In this document: one piece after another, positions 34,021-42,988 of the stretch | Position numbering within the stretch: position 1 is the first letter of the stretch | Layout: each line of letters opens with the position of its first letter | From: Bacteroidia bacterium | GTDB taxonomy: Bacteria; Bacteroidota; Bacteroidia; UKL13-3 | NCBI GenBank assembly: GCA_025454975.1 | Contig: JALONK010000002.1 | Span: 1 to 64,000, forward strand | Reading direction: 5' to 3' | DNA: 64,000 nt | Notes under the pieces: model-generated | What the model was told of the DNA's origin: nothing | The model's input: the letters and a program-made list of their open reading frames with translations, nothing else | The model's database searches: none | Made by a program: the position numbers and the translations under genes

Positions 34021-35197
34021 ATTCGAACTCTTCAGATTGCTCTTCTTTTACTAAATCACTTTGGTATTGCTGCAAATAATCGTGCTTACTTTCAGCCACA
34101 TTTACGGCGTACCTTAATCCTGCTCCTTTGCCTATAACCTTTACTAAATTTAAGGATAATAGTTGAGCAAAATCTCGTTGAATGGTTTTCCGGTTACACT
34201 CAAACTCGGTTACCAATTCCTTTGTGCTAATAAATCCCTTGTGTTGAATGATATACATGATTAACTTCTGACGTTGGTTTAATACCGTTTCATCAAACTC
34301 CTTTAACCTATACCCCCTTTCGAATACATAATTCATTACGTTTTTTTGACGAGGATTAAGTTTATCAAACTCAACCTGTTTTCTGAAATACGATCGAAGT
34401 AATCCTTTTAAACGCTCTAATTGTCCGGCAAACACCAACATGCCAAATCCTAATTGTGATTGTTCGTCGGCTGCCAGTTTCTCCACATCACGAGCCTCAC
34501 CCGATTCGCCATAAAAGGCTTGGTATTCATTTTTATTTACATAGAGTTCGTGTTCTAAACTTAACAATCCATGTAAATTACACCCATGCTTGCTTAACCA
34601 AAAGTATTGCAATAGACCGGCCATTTTGGTTCGTGCCTCACTAAATAAATTTAATTGCAACAATTTAAAATGCATCACCCACGATTTAATGATAGGATGG
34701 TGTTCATCATCCTGATTCATGTATTCGAACAAACTTTCCAATTCCATTTCTGTGGTTAAGGATAATTTTTCAGGGTGACGTGTACTATTTGCCGTAAATA
34801 AATTTACATCCTCTCGGTTGTTATATAAATCAAGAATTAATAGTTGTTGTAGTTGATACAACATACTAATGGTTAATGGCTGTTGCAATTGTGTTTGCAA
34901 CCATTGTTCAGCTTTAATATATTGTTCAATGCCACGTTCAGCAAGGGCTTTGGGCTTAATTTTACCTTCAGCAATATACTTTACTGTTTTAATGTCAATG
35001 ATATTAAAATCAATGGCATTGGCATAATAGGTGCGAAGAATTGCACTATTTAATAACTCAATAGATTGAATAGGTTCAGGTAAATCAATGAAATCATAAA
35101 TCTTCAGCAATTCATTATACTGCTGAAGAATCTGGTAATGCTCACTTTCAATATGAATACCCGGATCAAGTTTATTAACCAATATCATATACCTCAA
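34019..35197 (-). CDS. Fic-fold protein with destroyed active site plus C-terminal winged helix
   Basis: The 392-aa protein has the layout of Bacteroidetes Fic proteins: an N-terminal helical region (residues 1-95), a Fic-like core at about 95-235, and a C-terminal winged helix at about 305-370 (ISTKELVTEFECNRKTIQRDFAQL). The Fic motif HPFxxGNGR should follow HFKLLQ near residue 180, but the sequence reads NLFSEARTKMAGLL. The catalytic His is Asn, and the Gly-Asn-Gly-Arg phosphate-binding loop is lost. It therefore cannot perform AMP transfer by the known mechanism. The intact reading frame suggests it now serves as a DNA-binding regulator or scaffold. The assignment rests on fold-level similarity, and an alternative is a distinct helical regulator. 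Confidence 0.65.
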   Translation of the reverse strand: MRYMILVNKLDPGIHIESEHYQILQQYNELLKIYDFIDLPEPIQSIELLNSAILRTYYANAIDFNIIDIKTVKYIAEGKIKPKALAERGIEQYIKAEQWLQTQLQQPLTISMLYQLQQLLILDLYNNREDVNLFTANSTRHPEKLSLTTEMELESLFEYMNQDDEHHPIIKSWVMHFKLLQLNLFSEARTKMAGLLQYFWLSKHGCNLHGLLSLEHELYVNKNEYQAFYGESGEARDVEKLAADEQSQLGFGMLVFAGQLERLKGLLRSYFRKQVEFDKLNPRQKNVMNYVFERGYRLKEFDETVLNQRQKLIMYIIQHKGFISTKELVTEFECNRKTIQRDFAQLLSLNLVKVIGKGAGLRYAVNVAESKHDYLQQYQSDLVKEEQSEEFE

Positions 35198-35392
35198 AAC
35201 TATGCGTATATATTATAGGTTTTGAAGTGATGTTCACCTTACAAATGGTGGATATTGAATATTACCGGTAACTGTAGGTTGTTAAGTAATTGTAAACGCT
35301 TGATAATTGCGACAATTGGCACTTCTTATAAAATAGACAATAGCAGAAAAGCATGGTGGATAATTGGTGAATAACGCACGTTAAGGATCTAT

Positions 35393-36928
35393 TTACAGCG
35401 ATTCTAAATGCGACAGATACCAAACCGCTTGCTCATAAATTTTAACCTTTTCATCAGTTTGCATTTTGGCAAGCACGTTAAACATCATACCCAACCTATT
35501 ATTCTGTTGTAATAAGGTTTTATTACGTTCAAAAAAATACCAATATAAACTATTAAACGGACAAGCCTTATCACCATACTTTTTTGATTTATCGTAATAA
35601 CATCCATTACAATAATCGCTCATCTTATCCATGTAGTTTGCAGAAGATAAATATGGTTTACTCCCCACAATTCCCCCATCAGCATATTGGCTCATTCCTC
35701 TGGTATTGGGCATTTCAACCCATTCAATGGCATCAATATAAATACCTAGATACCATGCATCCACTTCATCAGGATGTATGCCGGCCATTAAGGCAAAATT
35801 ACCTGTAACCATTAAGCGTTGAATATGGTGTGCATAGGCGTTATCTAAACTATTATTAACAGCATGTTTTACACAGTTTAATTTGGTATCTCCATCCCAA
35901 AAATAATGTGGAAGTGGTGTATCATGATTAAAATAATTAAGCTTGGCATAATCAGGCATCTTCCACCAATAAATCCCACGCATATATTCGCGCCAACCAA
36001 TTATTTGTCGCACAAATCCTTCTACCTGAGGCAAGGTAATTATACCCGGTTGTTGTTGCCATGCTTCAATTGCCGCATTTACAACTTCTAACGGGTGCAA
36101 TAATTTTACGTTCAATGCAAAGGAAAGTCTTGAATGAAACAAAAATGGCTCCTTCTTACTCATGGCATCTTGATACATACCAAAAAATGGAAGCGCATTA
36201 GCTGTAAAAAAGGATAAGGTTTGCAGCGCCTGTTCTCGTGTTATTGGCCAAAGCAATTTTTTTGCTTCAATGTTTCCGAAATATGAAGCCTTTGATGCCT
36301 TAATATCTGCGAGTTCATCACTAACATCAGTAGTTACAATATCGTGAATTGGTGCACCGGGTGAACCTTTCCATTTGTTACGGTTCTCTGCATCATAATT
36401 CCATTTATCGCCAACAGGTTTATCTACATCCATTAATATATGATACCGCCTGCGCATCTCGCGATAAAAAGTCTCCATCAAAATCTGCTTCTTATGTTCA
36501 AACATTTGTTTAACATCTAACCTATCACTTAAAAAATGTTCGGTATCATATACCTGAAATGGAATGGACAGTTGATTACAATATGATTTTAGTTGATCAT
36601 CAAGCCTATATTCATCAGGCATCTGGTATTCGAACCGGCTAACCTTAAACTGTTTGATGGCACCATCAAGGTTGGCAGTTAATGATTGTTGATTATTGAT
36701 ATCATTAATTTTTAGATAATACACGGTATGACCCTTGGCTTGCAGTTTGTTGGCAAACCTTCGCATAGCTGCGAAAAAAGCTGTAATCTTTTGAATATGA
36801 TGTTTAACGTAATCCGTTTCTTGGCGCATTTCAAACATACAATACACCACTTGTTCCTGTGTATGTTTAAACCAACTGTGATTTTCGTTTAATTGATCAC
36901 CAAGAATTAATCGTAAAGTAGCACCCAT
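35393..36928 (-). CDS. Fe-S bacterial cryptochrome/photolyase ((6-4) photolyase-like)
   Basis: This 511-aa flavoprotein belongs to the deoxyribodipyrimidine photolyase-related group (PhrB/CryB type). These enzymes use light and FAD to repair UV lesions, mainly (6-4) photoproducts. The N-terminal photolyase-like domain starts LRLILGDQLNENHSWF. The C-terminal FAD domain contains WREYMRGIYWW, AHHIQRLMVTGNFALMAG and MPNTRGMSQYADGG. The four [4Fe-4S] cysteines are seen: one in LNCVKHAV (about residue 350) and the trio C-x2-C-x12-C in CNGCYYDKSKKYGDKAC (from about 438), with the spacing of the Agrobacterium PhrB enzyme. It stands alone, with the M1 peptidase terminator in front of it. Confidence 0.93.
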   Translation of the reverse strand: MGATLRLILGDQLNENHSWFKHTQEQVVYCMFEMRQETDYVKHHIQKITAFFAAMRRFANKLQAKGHTVYYLKINDINNQQSLTANLDGAIKQFKVSRFEYQMPDEYRLDDQLKSYCNQLSIPFQVYDTEHFLSDRLDVKQMFEHKKQILMETFYREMRRRYHILMDVDKPVGDKWNYDAENRNKWKGSPGAPIHDIVTTDVSDELADIKASKASYFGNIEAKKLLWPITREQALQTLSFFTANALPFFGMYQDAMSKKEPFLFHSRLSFALNVKLLHPLEVVNAAIEAWQQQPGIITLPQVEGFVRQIIGWREYMRGIYWWKMPDYAKLNYFNHDTPLPHYFWDGDTKLNCVKHAVNNSLDNAYAHHIQRLMVTGNFALMAGIHPDEVDAWYLGIYIDAIEWVEMPNTRGMSQYADGGIVGSKPYLSSANYMDKMSDYCNGCYYDKSKKYGDKACPFNSLYWYFFERNKTLLQQNNRLGMMFNVLAKMQTDEKVKIYEQAVWYLSHLESL

Positions 36929-36936
36929 ATCTTAAA

Positions 36937-36968
36937 AACGGAGCAAACAATGATTTGTTTACTCCGTT
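36937..36968. terminator. Hairpin terminator between photolyase and M1 peptidase genes
   Basis: AACGGAGCAAACAA and TTTGTTTACTCCGTT pair as a 13-14 bp stem with one internal mismatch. It is located just after the photolyase gene start (upstream of it) and just downstream of the M1 peptidase stop, so it most probably ends the latter's transcript. Confidence 0.7.
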
Positions 36969-36975
36969 ATAAAAG

Positions 36976-39408
36976 CTATGGTAACTGACTAATATATTTT
37001 TTCAGTATTGTTAATTGAGCAGGGCTATATTTAGCAGTGGAAATATGTTGTTTTAAGTCTTTTAATTTCGTTCCATTCAATACCAAATAGTTAGCTAAAT
37101 CAGCAGCCGGACCGGCTAATCTGGAGTTGGTGCTTAACATAGCATTGCATAAATTCGTCCATAACACTTCGTGATACACCCCTGATGTTTTTATTGATGA
37201 AAAGGCATTTATTCTTGTTCTAAATTCCCACTTATCTGATGTGTAATCAATCAAAGCATTTAAATGAATTTCAGCATCAATACCGGCCATGTATGCAATT
37301 TCGTGGTATTTAATATTTACACCATTGGCCATTCCATACACCTGCTTAACCATATTTAAATACATACGAATATTTACCGCATCAATTTGATACAATTTCT
37401 CTAATGCTGCTTGTACCACGTCATAACTACTATCATTTAATGCTTTTGCAAAATTTGCGATTACACCTACATCATTGCCTTGATAGTATTTTATATAGGT
37501 TAACTTAGGCTGAGGATCACGATGATTAAATACTGTACCCAATTGCGAAATAGTATTAAAATCAGTAATTAGCTGTTGAATAATTTCTGATTTCATGGCA
37601 TGAAAAGTTTCTACCGCAAAGGCATTCATTAAAGCCCCGCGTTTGTCTTCTATCGGCAAATCGCGCATGGCTACTAAAGCATCATAACGATCCAACATAT
37701 CCGGGGCTGATTCTAACTGTCGCTTTAGCTCTTCAAATGACTTCTTAAACTTAAGTGTTTTTAACACCATACTGTTAGGGTCAAACAACACAAAGGCAAT
37801 TGTTTTTTTATTTTTATTTGGCACCTTCACCACTTCAAATGATTCATCAACCCAATCTTTAACTTCATCAAAAGTTCCATCTGTATAATGCACCCTGAAA
37901 ACAACAGGCATCTTAAAATTACCAATTACTTCATCTTTAACATGGGTTTGCTCCACTGCAATTTCAGTTGCCCTGTTTCCATTTTGATAGGTTAAGTCTT
38001 CATAATGAACGGTAAACTCAGGCTCGCCCGGACGATGAATCCATTGATCGAAAAACCAACTCATATCCAAACCGAGTTTATCTTGAATAGCTTGCTGTAA
38101 ATCATTTGTTTCAACATTTCCGTATGCATGTTTTGTTAAATAATGATTCAAAGCACGTTTCCATTGTTCGTCGCCCAATACATAAGCAAGCATACTTATT
38201 ACTGCCGAACCTTTAGGGTAAACCCTGGCAGTACCTGCTGAACCATGACGAACAGGAAATTTATCTTTTTTTCCGGCTTCAATGGCAGTTTGGTGTTCAC
38301 TTCTTCGTTGCCAATTATAAACATCATCACCATATAACTTTCGGTTTAACATTTTAGGATAATAGGTAGCCCATGATTCTTGCAACCAAGTATCTCGCCC
38401 ATCCCTTGCTGTTATAAAATCACCAAACCATTGATGGGTTAATTCGTGACAATTTACTCCTACATAATTTCTATCTAAAAATGCACGTTCATCAACATTA
38501 AAAAAATCGCCAAAAATGGTAGCCGTTGTATTTTCCATGGCACCATACAAAAAGTCTTGTACCATTATTTGCGAATAAGTTTCCCAAGGATAATTTACAC
38601 CTGTTTCCTCCTCTAAAAAATCAACCATCATTTCACTAAAACGATAGGTTGGTTCAGCGCGTTCCGGAAACTCAGGGTAATAATATAAACGCATGGGAAT
38701 ACCTCGCTTACTTTTAGTTTGTTTAATAGCATATTTACCAATACCTATCATTAACAAATAACCTGCGTGTGGTTTCGACATGCTATAGTGCCAAGTTTCG
38801 GTATTGTTTTTATTTACCGTACGTTTAATTAACAACCCGTTCGATAACACTTCATATCCTTTTTCAAACGTAATAACAGTTTCTGTTACAAACTTATCAT
38901 TCATATCATCATACATTGGAATCCAATACCTGTTGTCAATGCCTTGTCCTTGCGTCCATATTTGCTTACGCACGGCAAAAGGATTTTTTTCATTATTCAC
39001 TTGTGCATTCCATCCGATAAAATAAATTCCCTTACGAGGTGTTGCTTCATACTCAAATACAAGCTCATGCTTCGTATCCCAAACCAATGAAGTATTGGGC
39101 TTAATCCACACACCTTTGGCATCACTTCTAAAAACTATAGGTGCATTATTTAATTTAGCTGTTTTTATCGTAATACCCGGACCATCAAAAAATACTGAAT
39201 CAACACGTTGTTGTAAAACTAAAAACTTATGGGTTACCTTTCCCATAACCAAACCTTTAGTCGGTTCAAAACTCACTTCAACTTTCATATGGGTAATATC
39301 CAATGCATGTTCGCGGTAGGAAGTATTATCCTTTACATAACTTTTATAAGTATGTTGAGCGTTTGCGGTGAAGTGAAATAAAACTAAAACAAGTAATAGT
39401 TTATGCAT
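36976..39408 (-). CDS. M1 family aminopeptidase, exported
   Basis: The enzyme is a zinc aminopeptidase. I choose the ATG at 39408 (810 aa) because it starts with a signal peptide (MHKLLLVLVLFHFTANAQ); the ATG at 39450 would add 14 residues in front of it. The M1 exopeptidase motif GAMEN and the zinc site HELTHQW with the downstream Glu in ESWATYY are intact, near residues 290-345. The N-terminal beta domain, catalytic domain and a long C-terminal helical HEAT-like region match the usual layout. There is no T9SS tail or lipobox, so periplasmic location is likely. The acyl-CoA-dehydrogenase-like gene lies 49 bp upstream on the same strand. Confidence 0.92.
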   Translation of the reverse strand: MHKLLLVLVLFHFTANAQHTYKSYVKDNTSYREHALDITHMKVEVSFEPTKGLVMGKVTHKFLVLQQRVDSVFFDGPGITIKTAKLNNAPIVFRSDAKGVWIKPNTSLVWDTKHELVFEYEATPRKGIYFIGWNAQVNNEKNPFAVRKQIWTQGQGIDNRYWIPMYDDMNDKFVTETVITFEKGYEVLSNGLLIKRTVNKNNTETWHYSMSKPHAGYLLMIGIGKYAIKQTKSKRGIPMRLYYYPEFPERAEPTYRFSEMMVDFLEEETGVNYPWETYSQIMVQDFLYGAMENTTATIFGDFFNVDERAFLDRNYVGVNCHELTHQWFGDFITARDGRDTWLQESWATYYPKMLNRKLYGDDVYNWQRRSEHQTAIEAGKKDKFPVRHGSAGTARVYPKGSAVISMLAYVLGDEQWKRALNHYLTKHAYGNVETNDLQQAIQDKLGLDMSWFFDQWIHRPGEPEFTVHYEDLTYQNGNRATEIAVEQTHVKDEVIGNFKMPVVFRVHYTDGTFDEVKDWVDESFEVVKVPNKNKKTIAFVLFDPNSMVLKTLKFKKSFEELKRQLESAPDMLDRYDALVAMRDLPIEDKRGALMNAFAVETFHAMKSEIIQQLITDFNTISQLGTVFNHRDPQPKLTYIKYYQGNDVGVIANFAKALNDSSYDVVQAALEKLYQIDAVNIRMYLNMVKQVYGMANGVNIKYHEIAYMAGIDAEIHLNALIDYTSDKWEFRTRINAFSSIKTSGVYHEVLWTNLCNAMLSTNSRLAGPAADLANYLVLNGTKLKDLKQHISTAKYSPAQLTILKKYISQLP

Positions 39409-39457
39409 ACGTATAATATTAAAGGCATGCAATATAATCATTACCCGCACATCTATT

Positions 39458-40486
39458 TCACAGGTGGTATTGATTTAATAAAGAATGCTGACAAACCACC
39501 AATAAATCAAGAAAACAAGTGGTGTATACCTGTTGATTTTGAGTAATGCTTAGCCCGCAAAAAGTAAATAGTTGTAAGGCTGTATTTCGAATTTCCTGTA
39601 CTTGATTTTTACAAATGATATCCACCCGTTCTATCCATTCATCAGTAGGTTTATGATGCTCGGTAAACAATGCATAATCAAACATCACTCGTTTGTATTC
39701 AACTAATTTTTTCTGCTCATTATTAATTAAACATAATGCATTGTTAAACCTTAATGTAGGTTCGTTTCGCTTAGTTACGAACTGTAAACAAGTATCTAAT
39801 AAACGTTGATAAATTCCATGAACAGTTTGCATAAACATGAGTTGTGCAAAAGGTAAAAATGGAATTTCAAAAGCTTGTACCGTATTGGTTGATTGGTTAC
39901 AACCTATAGTAAAACATTGCTCTTCTGAAACAAGAACATTTTCCACCTTAATGGTATGCGTTGAAGTATTGGCAAGCCCAAAACTATTCCAATCAGCACA
40001 ACAATTTACATCAGCTTTAGGAATGGCTACACTGATTATTTCACCGGCTTCGTTCTTTACATTCATGGTGAAATAAGTGGCATAATCAGCACCACTGCAA
40101 TATAACCATGTGCCATTAATCAGGTATCCATTTTCAGTTTTTATGGCGTTACCGCTAACTGCTCCACTGCCTGCAATTACAGCTTGGTCAGGTTTAAAAA
40201 TAGCTTCTTGCATTTCATTATTAAACAGCGGCAAAAAATATGTTCCGCCATTTGCAATTTGCATCAGCCAACCCAAACTACCGTTTACATAAGCTGCATC
40301 ATGCAATATTTGCAAGCAAGAGGTAAATGATAATCCTAAACCACCCAATTGTTCAGGCAATAAGCATTTAAACAATTTAGCTTCATACAGCAATGACAAT
40401 ACTTCATTGTTAATGCTTACATGGTGGTTATCGTTAAATTTTTCTATTAATGAAGCACTTAAATATCTACTTTTTACAGCTTCCAT
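39458..40486 (-). CDS. Short acyl-CoA dehydrogenase-like flavoprotein
   Basis: The 342-aa protein follows the acyl-CoA dehydrogenase fold: an N-terminal helical part (LLPEQLGGLGLSFTSCLQIL, about residues 40-59), a beta domain with ENGYLINGTWLYCSGADYATYF (about 119-140) and a helical C-terminal part. It is about 40 residues shorter than typical enzymes, and I see no clear catalytic glutamate in the C-terminal helix. It resembles the flavin-monooxygenase-like branch (HpaH/DszC type) as much as true dehydrogenases. Its first 13 bp overlap the 3' end of the TonB receptor gene, so it should lie on the TPP-riboswitch-controlled transcript. That hints at a thiamine- or pyrimidine-related role. Confidence 0.75.
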   Translation of the reverse strand: MEAVKSRYLSASLIEKFNDNHHVSINNEVLSLLYEAKLFKCLLPEQLGGLGLSFTSCLQILHDAAYVNGSLGWLMQIANGGTYFLPLFNNEMQEAIFKPDQAVIAGSGAVSGNAIKTENGYLINGTWLYCSGADYATYFTMNVKNEAGEIISVAIPKADVNCCADWNSFGLANTSTHTIKVENVLVSEEQCFTIGCNQSTNTVQAFEIPFLPFAQLMFMQTVHGIYQRLLDTCLQFVTKRNEPTLRFNNALCLINNEQKKLVEYKRVMFDYALFTEHHKPTDEWIERVDIICKNQVQEIRNTALQLFTFCGLSITQNQQVYTTCFLDLLVVCQHSLLNQYHL

Positions 40487-42699
40487 TGTAGCGTAATGAA
40501 ATAATTTCGTGGCGGTGCTACAAAAAATAATGGAGTAACAGCAGGCATTAAATCGCCTGCCCCATTTGGTGTTGCAGTATTACTTCCAAATGCTGCATTA
40601 CCCCACATGGTATAGGTAGCGTTTAGTACATTATTGATACGCGACACCAAGCTGATATCTCGTTTCAACCATTTTTTCAGCATCAATTCTATGGAAGCAT
40701 CTACAACGGTAAACGATGGAATTTCGGCTTGTTTTGAATTACTATTATCAATATATTGTTTAGACACATGCCTTACTTGAGCCTGCACTGCCAACCAAGC
40801 GATAGGATTAACCCTTACACCTTGATTTAAGATGAGGGCAGGAGATAAGGCAGGTTGAACATTATGAAAATTAAATCCTACATTTTCAAAATTAGGCGTG
40901 TTATAATATTGAGTAATGTGTTTGATATTATTTCTGCTAACATTAGATGTATGAATAAGAGTAACCCATTTGCGAATTGGCCATTGCACATCTAATTCAA
41001 TTCCGGTGCGTGTGCTATTGTTTACATTAGTAGTGATAGCTGCTCCGAAATTATTGTTTTTACCGGTGTTTAAGATTGCATTGGTAAAGGCCATGTGGTA
41101 GGCATTTATTTGTGCATTTAATCCACCTTTTTTATAACGATAACCAAATTCGAAATCAATAACATATTCAGGTTTGATAGCATTTTGAGAAATGGCATTG
41201 CGTGCAAAATCCTCTTGAAAATAATCAAATCGTGTGGGTTCTCTACCGGTTCGGCCTGCCATGGCATAAAGCGAAGAATAAGAATTTAACCGATAGTTTA
41301 TACCTAATTTAGGATTTAAAAAAAGCCAATTCATATCTTCTACCGGAAAGGCTGTATTAGAAATTGCCATTGCCTTAGCTTCATAGGTAAAAAACGCTGC
41401 ACGAACCTGAACATCTGCAAACACCTGTACATGCTTGCTTATGGTGGCGTTAATTTTCACAAAAGCAGAAGCTTCTTTCTTATAACCCGTATTAAAATAT
41501 GCGCGGTGAGGTAGTTGTTGATTAACCGGTAAAACATCCATCCGTTGGGTTTCCATTGAATGTTCACTTTTAAAAGAATTTACATGAAGCCCTGCATCCA
41601 TGTCAAAATTCCTTGTGCGATAAAAATAATTAGTAAAGGCACCATAAAAAAACTGGTTTAACTTATAGCTTACCATTGCATTTGTAGTAGTAAAAGTATC
41701 ATTGCCAATAATGGCGTTAGGCATATTAAAACTACTGTAAGGTGTTCCCCATATTGCAGGAAAATAAAATTGAAATTGAGGAGCACCACCTCGTACAAAA
41801 TAAACTGAACTTTGAATACCGCTTCTATTATTTAAGTTATATAGATGTTGTACTTGAAAAAAGTGTTGACGGAAGCGGTCGCGTTCATTCATTGTAAATG
41901 GATTTGCTTTTCGGTTGGTACGCATGGTTGCTGCGTCTATCCCTTGATAAGCCAAGGTTGATTGGGCATCGCCTCCCCAAAGATTAAAACGTAAGGTACT
42001 TTTATCAGTGGTACGAGCAGCCGAAAAAAGGTAAGAGAAAATTTCACTCCCTGATCTTTCCCGATAACCATCGGTTGCCAAATTAGATAAGCGGATATAA
42101 GCCCCCCAACGGTCCTTTATTTTCCCTGTTTGTATTTCGGCTGTTAAACGCCTAGAACCAAATGAACCCATGCCGGCATGAATTTCGGCACCTGGTTTTG
42201 TTGAAATAGATTGCGTAGCTATATTAATTGACCCGCCAAAAGAAGCTGTTCCATTTGTTGATGTGCCTACACCGCGTTGTATTTGAATAGCAGAGGCAGA
42301 GCTTGCTAAATCGGCAAAGTTGTTAAAAAACACACCTTGATTTTGAGGGTCGTTAATTGGTATTCCATTTATGGTTACATTAATACGCGTTTGATCAATG
42401 CCACGTAACCTAAAAAAACTGTAACCTATACCGGTACCATTATCGGAATATGCATGGATACTTGGCGCCATTTGTAATAATGAAGGCATATCAGCGCCAT
42501 AATAGGCTTTTTGAATTTGTAACCGATTAAGGTTAAACTTAGTAATAGGTATTTCATCTTTTGCCCTAATACTTATAATAACCGATTCAGACAACTCAAC
42601 AGCTTTTGTAGTATCTGTTAATTGTTGTTGTGTTTGTTGTGCAGCAACCGTAAGAGTACCGCATGAAATAAGAATTGAAAGTAATGTTTTGTTAAACAT
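40474..42699 (-). CDS. TonB-dependent outer-membrane receptor, probably for thiamine
   Basis: I start at the ATG at 42699 (741 aa) because a signal peptide begins there (MFNKTLLSILISCGTLTVAAQ); an ATG at 42756 would add 19 basic residues ahead of it. A plug domain follows (MPSLLQMAPSIHAYSDNG, then LRGIDQTRINVTINGIPIND, then IQIQRGVGTSTNGTASFGG). The rest is a 22-strand barrel pattern ending in ...YFITLQWKL. There is no carboxypeptidase-like N-terminal domain and no SusD partner. A TPP riboswitch precedes the gene on the same strand, the arrangement known for the Bacteroidetes thiamine receptor Omr1. Thiamine or a derivative is therefore the likely substrate. A pnuC-type transporter gene lies divergently next to it. 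Confidence 0.9.
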   Translation of the reverse strand: MFNKTLLSILISCGTLTVAAQQTQQQLTDTTKAVELSESVIISIRAKDEIPITKFNLNRLQIQKAYYGADMPSLLQMAPSIHAYSDNGTGIGYSFFRLRGIDQTRINVTINGIPINDPQNQGVFFNNFADLASSASAIQIQRGVGTSTNGTASFGGSINIATQSISTKPGAEIHAGMGSFGSRRLTAEIQTGKIKDRWGAYIRLSNLATDGYRERSGSEIFSYLFSAARTTDKSTLRFNLWGGDAQSTLAYQGIDAATMRTNRKANPFTMNERDRFRQHFFQVQHLYNLNNRSGIQSSVYFVRGGAPQFQFYFPAIWGTPYSSFNMPNAIIGNDTFTTTNAMVSYKLNQFFYGAFTNYFYRTRNFDMDAGLHVNSFKSEHSMETQRMDVLPVNQQLPHRAYFNTGYKKEASAFVKINATISKHVQVFADVQVRAAFFTYEAKAMAISNTAFPVEDMNWLFLNPKLGINYRLNSYSSLYAMAGRTGREPTRFDYFQEDFARNAISQNAIKPEYVIDFEFGYRYKKGGLNAQINAYHMAFTNAILNTGKNNNFGAAITTNVNNSTRTGIELDVQWPIRKWVTLIHTSNVSRNNIKHITQYYNTPNFENVGFNFHNVQPALSPALILNQGVRVNPIAWLAVQAQVRHVSKQYIDNSNSKQAEIPSFTVVDASIELMLKKWLKRDISLVSRINNVLNATYTMWGNAAFGSNTATPNGAGDLMPAVTPLFFVAPPRNYFITLQWKL

Positions 42700-42782
42700 A
42701 ACACGTTGAATTAAAAAAGTTAAACGTCCAAGTTTCCGGGTGAAGAAACTTATCATAAAACAGCTTTAACCAACTTGGAAAA

Positions 42783-42820
42783 CAACGTAAGAAATTACGT
42801 TGAAAAAGAGACCGTCTCTT
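42783..42820 (-). terminator. Expression-platform hairpins after the TPP riboswitch
   Basis: Two hairpins lie between the aptamer and the receptor gene on the minus strand. One (42806-42820) is AAGAG-ACGGT-CTCTT followed by TTT and reuses the 3' strand of aptamer helix P1. The second (42783-42802) is CAACGTAA-TTTC-TTACGTTG followed by TTTTCC. Either could be the ligand-controlled terminator; which structure forms when TPP is bound cannot be settled by eye. Confidence 0.55.
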
Positions 42821-42902
42821 CCCTTCGCAGGCATTATCCTGTTCAGGTTCCAAGGGTATAATCTCAGGCTTTGTTGTAACACGCAGCCACCCCTAAGACA
42901 GA
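42808..42902 (-). ncRNA. TPP riboswitch (THI element)
   Basis: Read on the minus strand, the segment contains the conserved THI-box parts in order and spacing: GGGGTGGCTG at the 5' side, CTGAGA (complement of 42862-42867), ACCCTTGGAACCTGA (42843-42857), GGATAATGCC and GCGAAGGGAAG (42818-42828). These match the TPP aptamer consensus closely. It binds thiamine pyrophosphate and normally lowers expression when TPP is plentiful. It lies about 110 bp upstream of the TonB receptor start and is oriented with that gene, not with pnuC. Confidence 0.95.
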
Positions 42903-42988
42903 TGCGAAATAAAGAACCAATCTTAACATTTCCAAATTCATTAGCATTAAACTATGCGATGAACAAGTTTTAATTATACCTTAGCTCG

